Counted from the first letter of the stretch, positions 45,055-53,126 are shown. The stretch: DNA of 53,950 bases from Acidobacteriota bacterium (GCA_012729555.1 JAAYCX010000018.1:1-53950), one strand, 5' to 3'. Numbers and translations: made by a program. The notes: generated from the letters alone by a model not told the origin.

Positions 45055-46122
45055 TTACCGCGCCCCCCCGGAGACCACCTCCGCGATCCGCTCCCCCGCT
45101 TTCCCGTCCCAGAGCGGGGGCACCGACCCCGATTTCGCCTCGCCCGCGAGGATCTTGCGCGCCTCGGCTTCGAGCCGCTCCATGTCGCGCCCCACCAGGA
45201 TATTGCTCCCCACGGTCACGGTGACGGGCCGCTCGGTGTTTTCGCGCACGGTCAGGCAGGGGACTCCCAGGTAGGTGCTCTCTTCCTGGATGCCGCCGGA
45301 ATCGGTGATGATGAAGGCCGCGTGCCGCTGCAGCCCCAGAAACTCCAGGTAGCCGGCCGGGTCGGCCAGGCGCAGCCGGCCCGAAAGCTCGAGCCCCCCG
45401 ATCTGTCCCAGCATCCGGCGCGTGCGGGGGTGGACGGGGAAGACGATGTCGATTTCGGCGGCGATCCGGTTGAGCGCCCCGATGATGGCGCCGAGCCCCT
45501 CCGGGTCGTCCACGTTCGACGGGCGGTGGAGCGTGGCCAGGGCGTAGCTCTTGTCGGCATGGGGGGGCGGGACCGCCTGCGGCAGGAGGCGCACCAGGGT
45601 GTCGATCATCACGTTGCCGACCAGGTGGATCCGCTCCGGCGCCACCCCCTCCCGCACCAGGTTCTCGTTGCCGTCGGCCGACGGGGTGAAGAGGAGATCG
45701 GCCACCCGGTCGGTCAGGACGCGGTTGACCTCCTCGGGCATCGTCCGGTCGAACGAGCGCAGCCCCGCCTCGACGTGTCCGACGGGGACCAGGAGCTTGG
45801 CGCAAACGAGGGCGGCGGCCACGGTGGAATTGACGTCCCCGTAGACGAGCACCAGGTCGGGGCGGACGTCGAGGATCACCCGCTCGATCCGCACCATGAT
45901 TTCGGCCGTCTGCCCGGCGTGGCTCCCCGAGCCGACCTCGAGGTTGAAATCGGGGGCCGGGATCCCCAGCTGGCGGAAGAAGACGTCGCTCATGGCGGCG
46001 TCGTAGTGCTGCCCCGTGTGTACGATCGTCTGACGGACCCCGCCGCGGCGGGCCAGGGCCGCCTCGACCGGCGCCACCTTCATGAAATTGGGGCGCGCGC
46101 CGACGACGTGAAGTATCTTCAT
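45055..46122 (-). CDS. wecB: UDP-N-acetylglucosamine 2-epimerase
   Basis: 355 residues. Non-hydrolysing epimerase: start MKILHVVGARPNFMKVAP, then HTGQHYDAAMSD, VYGDVNSTVAAALVCAK, HVEAGLRSFDRTMPEEVNR, TLHRPSNVDD and TDSGGIQEEST. It converts UDP-GlcNAc to UDP-ManNAc for surface polysaccharide. AAAGGAGA precedes the ATG at 46122, so the longer frame to 46194 is rejected. Convergent with the ATPase gene (4 nt apart), divergent from the UDP-sugar dehydrogenase, with which it likely forms a UDP-ManNAc to UDP-ManNAcA or related route. Confidence 0.94.
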   Translation of the reverse strand: MKILHVVGARPNFMKVAPVEAALARRGGVRQTIVHTGQHYDAAMSDVFFRQLGIPAPDFNLEVGSGSHAGQTAEIMVRIERVILDVRPDLVLVYGDVNSTVAAALVCAKLLVPVGHVEAGLRSFDRTMPEEVNRVLTDRVADLLFTPSADGNENLVREGVAPERIHLVGNVMIDTLVRLLPQAVPPPHADKSYALATLHRPSNVDDPEGLGAIIGALNRIAAEIDIVFPVHPRTRRMLGQIGGLELSGRLRLADPAGYLEFLGLQRHAAFIITDSGGIQEESTYLGVPCLTVRENTERPVTVTVGSNILVGRDMERLEAEARKILAGEAKSGSVPPLWDGKAGERIAEVVSGGAR

Positions 46123-46356
46123 CCCTTCTCCTTTGGCTTTCGACAGGCTTTTCGGACCGGAAGGCAGTTTACTTGAACGATCTTTCGAATCCAAGGCCGC
46201 CCGTAATAGATTCCAATTTCCATTGCGGGGTTGCTACAATACCCCACCGGCCCGAAAGCCGGGACGCGGGCAAAAAATGCATGCGGGACGCGCTCCTGCC
46301 GATATGATCGTTGGCCGTGCACTACAGGCCAGGCACTGATAGGAAAGGAACCATTC

Positions 46357-47643
46357 ATGAAGATAGCCGTGGTGGGATTGGGATACGTGGGGTTGCCGCT
46401 GTCGCTGCAGTTCGCCCGGGCGGGGGTCGAGGTCCTGGGCCTCGACGTGGACCGGGCCAAGGTCGAGGCGTGTAACGCGGGCAGGAGCTACATCAAGCAT
46501 ATCGAGGCGGCCGACATCGCCGCGGTCGTGAAGGCCGGGACCTTCAGCGCCTCGGACGATTTCAGCCGGGTGCGGGAGAGCGAGGCCGTGATCATCTGCG
46601 TGCCGACCCCCCTCAACAAGAACCGCGAGCCCGACATCAGCTACATCGTCGAAACTGGGAAGGCGATCGCCCCCCACATGGCCAAGGGGTGCCTGGTGGT
46701 GCTAGAATCGACCACCTACCCCGGGACCACCGACGAGGACCTGCGCGCGGTCCTGGAGGAAGGGTCCGGGATGAAGGCGGGGGAGGATTTCCACCTGGCC
46801 TTCTCCCCCGAGCGCGAAGACCCGGGCAACCCCGACAGCAAGGTGGCGCTGATCCCCAAGGTGGTGGGGGGCTATACCCCGGAATGCCTCAAAAAGGCCT
46901 CCGCCCTGTACGGGAAGGCGATCCGGACCATCGTCCCGGTGTCGAGCTGCCGCGCGGCGGAAGCGACCAAGCTGCTGGAAAACACCTTCCGCGCGGTCAA
47001 CATCGCCCTGGTCAACGAGCTGAAGGTGGTCTACGAGGCGATGGACATCGACATCTGGGAAGTGATCCGCTCGGCCAAGACCAAGCCCTTCGGCTTCATG
47101 CCCTTCTACCCCGGGCCGGGGCTGGGAGGGCACTGCATCCCGATCGACCCCTTCTACCTGACCTGGAAGGCGCGCGAGTACGGCCAGAACACCCGCTTCA
47201 TCGAGCTGGCGGGGGAGGTCAACACCTCGATGCCCAACTACGTGGTGCACCGGGTGGCCGAGGCGCTCAACTCCCGGCGCAAGGCGCTCAACGGTTCGAA
47301 GGTGCTGATCCTGGGGATCGCCTACAAGGCCGACGTGGACGACGACCGCGAGAGCCCGAGCTACGTCCTGATGGACCTGCTCTCGAGGCGCGGGGCCGAA
47401 CTCAGCTACTACGACCCGCACGTCCCCGTCATCCGCCCCTCGCGCGAGCACTCGCACTGGGCCGGCACCCGCTCGATCGCCTGGACCCCCGAGGCGCTCC
47501 GCGCCTTCGACGTGGTCCTCATCTCCACCCAGCACGAGGCCGTCAACTACCGGGACCTGGCGGAGCACGCCGACTGCATCGTCGACGCCCGCAACGCCAT
47601 GGACGGGATCCCCACCCGCCCCGGGCAGGTCTGGAAGGCCTAG
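46357..47643 (+). CDS. UDP-N-acetyl-hexosamine 6-dehydrogenase (WbpA/WecC type)
   Basis: 428 residues. Rossmann start KIAVVGLGYVGLPLSLQFA, VPTPLNKNREPD, STTYPGTT, FSPEREDPG, KLLENTFRAVNIALVNEL, and catalytic Cys C260 in GPGLGGHCIPIDPFYLTW. The HCIPIDPFYL form is typical of the WbpA/WecC/TviB branch acting on UDP-GlcNAc, ManNAc or GalNAc, rather than UDP-glucose. It makes a UDP-hexosaminuronate, two NAD+ per turn. With the adjacent epimerase it would supply an acidic amino sugar for an exopolysaccharide or O-antigen. AGGAAAGGAA precedes the ATG. Confidence 0.92.
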   Translation: MKIAVVGLGYVGLPLSLQFARAGVEVLGLDVDRAKVEACNAGRSYIKHIEAADIAAVVKAGTFSASDDFSRVRESEAVIICVPTPLNKNREPDISYIVETGKAIAPHMAKGCLVVLESTTYPGTTDEDLRAVLEEGSGMKAGEDFHLAFSPEREDPGNPDSKVALIPKVVGGYTPECLKKASALYGKAIRTIVPVSSCRAAEATKLLENTFRAVNIALVNELKVVYEAMDIDIWEVIRSAKTKPFGFMPFYPGPGLGGHCIPIDPFYLTWKAREYGQNTRFIELAGEVNTSMPNYVVHRVAEALNSRRKALNGSKVLILGIAYKADVDDDRESPSYVLMDLLSRRGAELSYYDPHVPVIRPSREHSHWAGTRSIAWTPEALRAFDVVLISTQHEAVNYRDLAEHADCIVDARNAMDGIPTRPGQVWKA

Positions 47644-47650
47644 ACCCAAT

Positions 47651-47683
47651 GCCGGGATTCCATGGAAACCATGGAATCCCGGC
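47651..47683 (+). terminator. Strong hairpin / intrinsic terminator
   Basis: Perfect 15-bp arms (47651-47665 and 47669-47683, arm GCCGGGATTCCATGG) with an AAA loop, followed by AGATTTTTCTC. It starts 7 nt after the dehydrogenase stop and serves as its terminator. A near-perfect palindrome of this size could also be a remnant of a repeat. Confidence 0.7.
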
Positions 47684-47736
47684 AGATTTTTCTCTACACT
47701 GGGAAGGACCAAAAGCTGCAAATCGAGGGATCCTGT

Positions 47737-47970
47737 ATGACATCCACCGTCACCTCCAGGGGGCGGGTCACCATCCCCGTAGAAGCCCGGAAAAAGCTCC
47801 GGATCAAACCGGGGACCCGGCTGCGGTTCGTGGTGAGGGAAGACGGACGGCTGGAGGTGATCCCGCTCCTGGAATCATTGAAAAGCCTGAAGGGGATGGT
47901 TCCGAAGCCTGCGCGCAGGCTCGGCCTGGAGGAGATGGACGAGGCGATTTCGAAGGGAGCGCGCCGGTGA
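47737..47970 (+). CDS. AbrB/MazE-type swapped-hairpin protein, orphan antitoxin-like
   Basis: 77 residues. The SpoVT/AbrB fold is clear: STVTSRGRVTIPVEARKKLRIKPGTRLRFVVREDGRLEVIPL, then a short helical tail with SLKGMVPKPARRLGLEEMDEAI, as in VapB antitoxins. GAGGGA precedes the ATG at 47737. A VapC (PIN) partner normally follows with overlap, but the sequence after the stop runs at once into the end of ugd, so the antitoxin is orphaned or acts as a plain regulator. It lies alone between two sugar-dehydrogenase genes. Confidence 0.83.
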   Translation: MTSTVTSRGRVTIPVEARKKLRIKPGTRLRFVVREDGRLEVIPLLESLKSLKGMVPKPARRLGLEEMDEAISKGARR

Positions 47971-47993
47971 CAAGGCGATGATTCCTCCGGGAG

Positions 47994-49358
47994 TCAAAGG
48001 TGCTTCAGCGCCGGCTTCCCCAGCGGGTAGACGTTAAAGCCGATCTGGTGAAGCCGAGCGTGGTCGAGCAGGTTGCGCCCGTCGAACAGAAACGCCGGTT
48101 TTTCCATCGAGGCGTAGATCTTCTCCCAGTCGAGCCCGCGGTACATCTCCCATTCGGTCATGACCGCCACGGCGTGCGCCCCGCGGGCGGCTTCGTACGG
48201 GTCCTCCAGGAAATCCACCCCCTCGAGCCCCGCGAGATCGATCTTTGCGTTCGCGAGCGCCTTCGGGTCGCTCACGGCCAGGTTCGCTCTTTCTTCGAGC
48301 AGCTTGCGGGCGACGTGGATGGCGGGGGACTCGCGCGTATCGCTCGTGTCGGCCTTGAAGGCGAAGCCGAAGAGGGCGATGCGCTTGCCCACGATGGTGT
48401 TGAACATCTCGCGGATCATGGTGCGGACGAAGCGCGCCTCCTGGTATTCGTTGATATCGAGCACCGATTCCCAGTAGCGCGCCACCTCCTCGAGTCCGTA
48501 CGATTCGGAAATATAGACCAGGTTCAGGATATCCTTTTTGAAGCAGGAGCCGCCGAAGCCGACGCTGGCGTTTAAAAACCGGGCGCCGATCCGGCCGTCC
48601 ATCCCGATGGCGCGCGCCACCTCGCCAACGTCGGCGTCGGTCTTCTCGCACAGGGCCGAGATGCTGTTGATCGAAGAGATGCGCTGGGCCAGGAAGGCGT
48701 TGGCCACCAGTTTGGACAGCTCCGCGCTCCAGACGTTGCTGGTGAGGATCCGTTCCCTCGGGATCCAGTTGGCGTAGATGTCGACCACCTCCTGCCGGGC
48801 CCGGAGCCCTTCCGGTGTCTCGCGCGAACCGACCAGGACGCGGTCGGGGTGGAGCAGATCGGCGATGGCCGTCCCCTCGGCCAGGAACTCGGGGTTGGAG
48901 ATCACCTCGAATCGCTTCCCGTTGGCGTTGAGGATCTGCTCCATCGTCCGGGCGGTTTTGACCGGGAGGGTGCTTTTCTCCACCACGATCTTGGGGGAAT
49001 CGGCAACCCGCAGGATCTGGCGCGCCACCTTTTCCCAGTACTGCAGGTCGGCCGCCCGGCCCGCCCCTTCGCCGAAAGTCTTGGTCGGGGTGTTGACCGA
49101 AACGAAGATGATGTCCGATTCCCGGATCGCCGCGTCGATGTCGGTGGAGAAGAACAGGTTGCGCCCGCGGGCCTTCCGCACCACCTCGTCGAGCCCCGGC
49201 TCGTAGATCGGCAGCCGGTCGCTCTGCCACGCCCCGATCCGCTCTGCGCTGACATCCACGACCTGCACCTTGTACTCGGGGCATTTCAGGGCGATGACGG
49301 CCATCGTCGGCCCCCCCACATACCCCGCGCCGATACACGCGATCTTTTTGGAAAACAT
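47994..49358 (-). CDS. ugd: UDP-glucose 6-dehydrogenase
   Basis: 454 residues. [70 protein letters not shown] and the catalytic Cys in [18 protein letters not shown], all in the eukaryote-like UGDH pattern. It oxidises UDP-glucose to UDP-glucuronate with two NAD+. Together with galE and the amino-sugar genes it provides acidic sugars for envelope polysaccharide. Divergent from the CAAX-protease-related gene. Confidence 0.94.
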   Translation of the reverse strand: MFSKKIACIGAGYVGGPTMAVIALKCPEYKVQVVDVSAERIGAWQSDRLPIYEPGLDEVVRKARGRNLFFSTDIDAAIRESDIIFVSVNTPTKTFGEGAGRAADLQYWEKVARQILRVADSPKIVVEKSTLPVKTARTMEQILNANGKRFEVISNPEFLAEGTAIADLLHPDRVLVGSRETPEGLRARQEVVDIYANWIPRERILTSNVWSAELSKLVANAFLAQRISSINSISALCEKTDADVGEVARAIGMDGRIGARFLNASVGFGGSCFKKDILNLVYISESYGLEEVARYWESVLDINEYQEARFVRTMIREMFNTIVGKRIALFGFAFKADTSDTRESPAIHVARKLLEERANLAVSDPKALANAKIDLAGLEGVDFLEDPYEAARGAHAVAVMTEWEMYRGLDWEKIYASMEKPAFLFDGRNLLDHARLHQIGFNVYPLGKPALKHL

Positions 49359-49425
49359 CCGCTATTTTCTCCCCAGGCAGTTTATCGTTCCTATCGGAGG
49401 ATGCAAAGAAATCAAGTATCTCCGG

Positions 49426-49454
49426 TTGCCGCCGATAAGTCACGAGGATAGAAT
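49426..49454 (+). promoter_or_regulatory. Candidate promoter for the CAAX-protease-related gene
   Basis: TTGCCG (49426-49431), exactly 17-bp spacer, TAGAAT (49449-49454, 5/6), ending 11 nt before the ATG. The predicted leader is only a few nt and carries no Shine-Dalgarno sequence. Confidence 0.5.
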
Positions 49455-49465
49455 AGGATCTTGCT

Positions 49466-50125
49466 ATGTTCAATAAAATAACGGCTTCACCCCTCCTGGT
49501 CCGCGTCCTTCCCTTCGCCCTCTTCGCCGCCCTGACCATGCTCCAGGGGCGCCTGGGCCCCGATTCGCAATACTGGGTCTACGCGCTCAAGACCGCGCTC
49601 GGCGCCTGGTGCCTCTGGGTGATGCGCCCATACGTCCGGGAAATGAGATGGAAATTTTCCTGGGAGGCGGTCGTGGTCGGGGCGGGGGTTTTCGCCCTTT
49701 GGGTAGGGCTCGACGGGCACTACCCGCTCCTGGCCGAGCGCTCCAGCGGTTTTAACCCTTCCGCCGCCTACGGTCCCGGCAGTCTGCTCGCCCTCTTCTA
49801 CATCGCCGTCCGCACCCTCGGCTCCACTCTCGTGGTCCCGCCGCTCGAAGAGGTCTTCTACCGCTCCTTCGTCTACCGCTACCTGGTCCGGCCCGATTTC
49901 CTGGGTGTCCCGCTCCGGCACTTCAGCGTGCGCGCCCTCGCGATCACCGCCGTCGTCTTCGGGATCGGCCACTTCGAGTGGCTCCCCGGCATCCTCTGCG
50001 CCCTGGCCTACCAGGGCCTGGTCCTCTACAAGAACCGGCTGGGGGACGCGATCACGGCCCATGCCGTCACCAATCTCCTGCTCGCCCTCTGGGTCGTCAC
50101 CCGCAGCCAGTATCAATTCTGGTAG
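49466..50125 (+). CDS. CAAX prenyl protease-related (CPBP) membrane protein, exosortase-associated type
   Basis: 219 residues with about six membrane segments. CPBP motifs: EExxxR as E128-E129-VFYR, H169 in FGIGHFEW, and H199/N203 in TAHAVTNLLLA. The size and the PPLEEVFYRSFVYRYL segment fit the CAAX-protease-related family TIGR03008, found beside exosortase genes. Intramembrane proteases of this group cleave near lipidated or membrane ends; a role in maturing PEP-CTERM proteins has been proposed for neighbours of exosortase but is not proven. No xrt gene is in this window. It ends 12 nt into a small antisense frame. Confidence 0.85.
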   Translation: MFNKITASPLLVRVLPFALFAALTMLQGRLGPDSQYWVYALKTALGAWCLWVMRPYVREMRWKFSWEAVVVGAGVFALWVGLDGHYPLLAERSSGFNPSAAYGPGSLLALFYIAVRTLGSTLVVPPLEEVFYRSFVYRYLVRPDFLGVPLRHFSVRALAITAVVFGIGHFEWLPGILCALAYQGLVLYKNRLGDAITAHAVTNLLLALWVVTRSQYQFW

Positions 50126-50301
50126 GCTGGGCAATCCTCGTCGGCCTCCCGCACCATTTCCGGCGTCAACGGGGGCGCATTTTTCGAAACCGAAAACGAA
50201 GGGATCTGCTCCTTCCTCCGCTTCGAGATCCTGCTTCCGGCTTCGGTCATCCGCTCCGGTAGCCGCTTCGGGTCGGCATTCCCGCACATTCTCTTTTTCA
50301 T
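50113..50301 (-). CDS. Possible small protein (62 residues), unrecognised
   Basis: The frame runs from an ATG at 50301 to a TGA at 50113, overlapping the end of the CAAX-related gene by 13 nt. A minus-strand TATAAT (50314-50309) lies 7 nt upstream. The translation starts MKKRMCGNADPKRLPERM and is basic and hydrophilic, with two cysteines and a SKRRKEQ patch. I recognise no family. It could be spurious; support is only the promoter-like motif and codon-like composition. Confidence 0.25.
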   Translation of the reverse strand: MKKRMCGNADPKRLPERMTEAGSRISKRRKEQIPSFSVSKNAPPLTPEMVREADEDCPAYQN

Positions 50302-50409
50302 AGGAAATATTATAATGCTTTGGCGTCCAGGGAACCATGAAATCCGCGCAGGGGTAATTTTCTCCAGCACTCCGGCCAAAACAAGCCCATGGCAGGAAAT
50401 CAACAGTTC

Positions 50410-50425
50410 GGTGACTGGAGTCACA
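50410..50425. promoter_or_regulatory. CRP/FNR-family-like site, distal
   Basis: GGTGA-N6-TCACA, nine of ten positions of the CRP half-sites TGTGA-N6-TCACA. Shares the longer core GTGAC-N4-GTCACAC with the site at 50683-50698. Confidence 0.45.
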
Positions 50426-50550
50426 CCCGCATCCTCCCCCTGTCCGATACGGGAAAGCGTCAGTGTATTGAAGTCTCAATCGCAGAGGTGAGAAATGGAA
50501 ACGGATAAGGAACTGAAATTATCCGCTGTTTTATGGCTGTGAATTGTCAC

Positions 50551-50604
50551 CCCCCTCGGGTCCGGCCGCCCGAATCCATCACGTGAGGCGACCGGACCCG
50601 GGGG
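50551..50604 (+). terminator. Long GC-rich hairpin in the intergenic region
   Basis: The arm CCCC-T-CGGGTCCGG (50552-50565, one bulged T) pairs with CCGGACCCGGGGG (50592-50604). The 3' side reads CTTCCTTTCCC, pyrimidine-rich rather than a U tract. It could end a short upstream transcript or insulate the operon promoter. Confidence 0.45.
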
Positions 50605-50682
50605 CTTCCTTTCCCATTCTTCACTTCCTTGACTCCTTCCCAAGCCCGTTTTTACGAAAAAATTAATGGAATAGTTCATTCG

Positions 50683-50698
50683 GGTGACATCCGTCACA
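50683..50698. promoter_or_regulatory. CRP/FNR-family-like site, proximal
   Basis: GGTGA-N6-TCACA, nine of ten half-site positions, 95 nt before the inhibitor ATG. Contains the perfect inverted repeat GTGAC-ATCC-GTCAC and the same 3' extension AC as the distal site 273 bp upstream. Confidence 0.5.
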
Positions 50699-50730
50699 CA
50701 GCCCCCGCGCTTCCGTCCGATAAGTTCAGC

Positions 50731-50773
50731 GTCCCCGGAAACCGGTCCGGGGACGGCGGCCGATTGGCCGCCG
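50731..50773 (+). promoter_or_regulatory. Two tandem leader hairpins before the inhibitor gene
   Basis: GTCCCCGG...CCGGGGAC (50731-50754) abuts CGGCGGCC-GATT-GGCCGCCG (50754-50773), both perfect 8-bp stems sharing one base. GGAGG (50783-50787) and the ATG follow within 20 nt. Likely RNA structures in the 5' leader that stabilise the mRNA or gate translation. No known riboswitch consensus is recognised. Confidence 0.5.
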
Positions 50774-50792
50774 GGCCTTTTCGGAGGGATGT

Positions 50793-51284
50793 ATGAAGTC
50801 GGGTAACTCCCACTCTTTCTTTATGATAACCGCACTATCGGGGCTCTTGTTCGCCACCACCGCAGCCTGCGCTCAAAACAGGACCAGCATGAACCAGGAC
50901 ACCGGCGCGAAAACCCAGGCTGAGGTCTCACAGGCGGACGGGGAACAGAACGGTCCCGTCATCGTCGTCGACAAACAGTTCAATAACCGCGAAATCAAGG
51001 TGAGAAAAGGCGGCCTGTTTGTGGTCGAGCTCGAGCAGCTGGGGTCGGCCGGCTACGAATGGGTGGTATCGGAACTCGACGAGACTTCCTTCGAAATCGT
51101 GCAGGTGGACACCCTGGAGGAACCGCAGCCCGGCGACGTCACCGGCGCCCCGGTCACCCGGCAATGGCGGATCCGGGCGAAGAAGGAAGGGAATCCCTCC
51201 ATCCGTTTTTTGCATCGCAGGCCCTGGGAAGGTCCGGAAGAAGCTTCGGACCGCTTCGAACTCAAGGTCCGAATTCTCCCCTGA
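50793..51284 (+). CDS. Chagasin-like (I42) cysteine-protease inhibitor, exported
   Basis: 163 residues. A signal sequence (FFMITALSGLLFATTAACAQ; Cys26 might be lipidated but the lipobox is poor) precedes an Ig-like domain from about residue 48. Chagasin loops are recognisable: L4 as G84-S-A-G-Y88-E-W90 (family NPTTGY), the final loop as R143-P144-W145 (family RPW), and a middle loop DVTGAPVTRQW replacing GxGG. Chagasins block papain-type proteases by wedging three loops into the active-site cleft. A papain-family protease follows 21 nt downstream on the same strand, so the two form an inhibitor-enzyme pair. GGAGG lies 5 nt before the ATG. Confidence 0.85.
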   Translation: MKSGNSHSFFMITALSGLLFATTAACAQNRTSMNQDTGAKTQAEVSQADGEQNGPVIVVDKQFNNREIKVRKGGLFVVELEQLGSAGYEWVVSELDETSFEIVQVDTLEEPQPGDVTGAPVTRQWRIRAKKEGNPSIRFLHRRPWEGPEEASDRFELKVRILP

Positions 51285-51305
51285 GGAATATACAAGGAGA
51301 CAACC

Positions 51306-52712
51306 ATGGTTTCAGTAAGTGGATTGAAAAAATTGATGAGTCTGACGCTGGTGCTTTTCCTGGCGTTCGGCGCCACGGCGGTTTTCGCCCAACCCGACGA
51401 AGAGGTCGAAAACATCCGGCAGATGATCAAGGCCAAAAACGCCCGGTGGCACGCCGACAAGACCTCCGTTTCCGGACTGTCCCTGAAAGAGAAGAAAAAG
51501 CGGCTTGGCGGGGAGGAATTCGAGGACCTGATGGCGGCCTCGCTTTCGTCGGACGTGGCGGCTCCGATTCCCCAGGTCACCGGCCTCAACGGCACCCTCG
51601 ACTGGCGCAATGTCGAGGGCACGGCCTACGTCTCCCCGGTCAAGAACCAGGGCTCCTGCGGCAGCTGCTGGGCTTTCGCCACTGCCGCCGGCCTCGAATC
51701 CCAGGCCATGATCAGCACGGGCGGCCTCCCGATCGACCTTTCCGAGCAGACCCTGGTGTCCTGCAGCGGCGCTGGTTCCTGCACCAGCGGTTCCATTGGG
51801 GTCGCTTCGAACTTTCTCCGGGATGTGGGAATCCCGGTGGAGAGCTGCTTCAAGTACACGGCTAGCAACAATGTGTGCACCAATGCCTGCCTGAACTGGC
51901 AGGACGCCGCCTATCGGATCACCGGCTGGCATGTGGCCAGTACCAAGACCGTCACCGTTGACGACATGAAGAACGCCCTGTACTCCTATGGGCCCTTCAT
52001 TGCGACAATGCTTGTTTACAACGACTTCGCTTCCTATCGCAGCGGGGTTTACAGCTATACCACCGGGTCGTATCTTGGCGCCCATGCGGTTCTTGTAGTC
52101 GGATTCGACGATGAGCAAAGGGCGCTGATTGTTAAAAACAGCTGGGGAAGCGGCTGGGGGGAGGCGGGATATTTCATGATCTCCTATGATGAAATCGGCG
52201 GCACAAGCCGGTTCGGGTACTCCACCATGGTTTATGACGGATACGCTGGAGACCCGGACCCGGAGCCTGCCCCGGCCCCCATTATCGAGCCGGATCCCGA
52301 ACCGGCGCCCGAGCCCGAACCGGTTCCCGATCCGGCTCCGGAGCCGTGCACCCTTTCCCTCTCGTCGAGCGGGACTACCTTCAAGGCCGCGGGCGGCAGC
52401 GGCAGCTTCACGGTCTATATGTCCGGGTCCTGCTCGGCCGCATCTTTCAGCGCCATATCGAGCGCCTCGTGGGTGACCATCAGTTCGATGCAGAGTTCGA
52501 ATGGCAGCGTGAAGGTAACCTACTCCGTTTCAGTGAACAGCGGCGTAGCCCGAGAGGCGAGGATTGATATTTCGGGCCAAATCCATAACGTAAAGCAGCT
52601 TGCGGCAAAGGTCTTCAACCGCAACAAGCCGGGAAAGGCAAATATTGTCAAAAAGCCGTCAAAGACAAGAAATGCCAGCGTTACAAACAGGGTGAGCAGG
52701 ACAATCTGGTAG
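51306..52712 (+). CDS. Exported papain-family (C1) cysteine protease with BACON-like domain
   Basis: 468 residues. A signal peptide (ending ATAVFAQ) and a propeptide (about 30-95, charged, with KEKKKRLGGEEF) precede the C1 domain from DWRNVEG. Active-site residues are Q115 and C121 (NQGSCGSCWAF), H260 (GAHAVLVVGFDD) and N278 (VKNSWGSGWGEAGYF). A proline-glutamate linker (about 320-350) leads to a beta domain with CTLSLSSSGTTFKAAGGSGSF, SASWVTIS and ARIDISGQIHNVKQ, matching BACON-type modules. Probably a secreted or surface protease. The chagasin-like inhibitor just upstream likely protects the cell. No PEP-CTERM tail; it ends in a basic stretch. Strong terminator 29 nt later. Confidence 0.93.
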   Translation: MVSVSGLKKLMSLTLVLFLAFGATAVFAQPDEEVENIRQMIKAKNARWHADKTSVSGLSLKEKKKRLGGEEFEDLMAASLSSDVAAPIPQVTGLNGTLDWRNVEGTAYVSPVKNQGSCGSCWAFATAAGLESQAMISTGGLPIDLSEQTLVSCSGAGSCTSGSIGVASNFLRDVGIPVESCFKYTASNNVCTNACLNWQDAAYRITGWHVASTKTVTVDDMKNALYSYGPFIATMLVYNDFASYRSGVYSYTTGSYLGAHAVLVVGFDDEQRALIVKNSWGSGWGEAGYFMISYDEIGGTSRFGYSTMVYDGYAGDPDPEPAPAPIIEPDPEPAPEPEPVPDPAPEPCTLSLSSSGTTFKAAGGSGSFTVYMSGSCSAASFSAISSASWVTISSMQSSNGSVKVTYSVSVNSGVAREARIDISGQIHNVKQLAAKVFNRNKPGKANIVKKPSKTRNASVTNRVSRTIW

Positions 52713-52740
52713 GCTGAAACCTGAAGTTTATGCAGTAAAC

Positions 52741-52769
52741 AAAAGGGTGCGGCCATGCCGCACCCTTTT
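52741..52769 (+). terminator. Intrinsic terminator of the inhibitor-protease operon
   Basis: Perfect 13-bp arms (52741-52753 AAAAGGGTGCGGC, 52757-52769) with loop CAT. The 3' arm ends TTTT, and A4 on the 5' side makes it work in both directions. Confidence 0.88.
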
Positions 52770-53126
52770 GGCTTCGACCGAACCAATTCTCCTGGCGTTC
52801 ATCCCCCCTTGTGATCGATTCGCCATTTTTCAGGAGTTTTTGGCCTGGTTTCGAGCGGATTCCTCTCTCGCCCCACGCAACATATCCCACAAAAATCCAG
52901 GAATGTAAAATATACCGTCACTTTTGGAGGATTTCTCTAAACAAGCCAAATAAAACGCTCCATTCCCTGCTCGGGGGAGGATGAGCGTAAAGTATTTAAA
53001 ACATACGAGATCGAAAATCATTCCCCAGTCGCAGATATTTTGCGCACCATGAAGGGTGTCGAATATTTTTACAGTCCGTCCGAGGGTCTCCCGCCGAAAT
53101 TCAATATTGTCAAGACATTGCCTGAT

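Larger units (their letters stand above)
50126..50792. other. 667-nt mostly non-coding region before the inhibitor-protease operon
   Basis: Apart from the small antisense frame at its left end I see no gene here. It holds two CRP-like sites (50410-50425, 50683-50698), a TGTGA-N4-TCACC variant near 50538, a long GC hairpin (50551-50604) and two leader hairpins (50731-50773). A TTGACT at 50629 could be a -35, but no good -10 lies at 16-18 bp. The density of structured elements marks it as a control region. Confidence 0.6.

Noticed and set aside
47971-47993. A vapC toxin remnant after the AbrB-like gene
   Set aside because: GTG and ATG codons occur there, but the frames stop or match no PIN-domain start; nothing supports a toxin.
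50705-50792. A cyclic-di-GMP (GEMM) or similar riboswitch in the inhibitor leader
   Set aside because: The hairpins lack the conserved GEMM loop and receptor sequences, and no other riboswitch consensus fits.
52830-53021. 63-codon minus-strand frame between the protease and PEP-CTERM genes
   Set aside because: No ribosome-binding site, no promoter-like motif and no recognisable sequence; AT-rich DNA makes chance frames with such composition likely.
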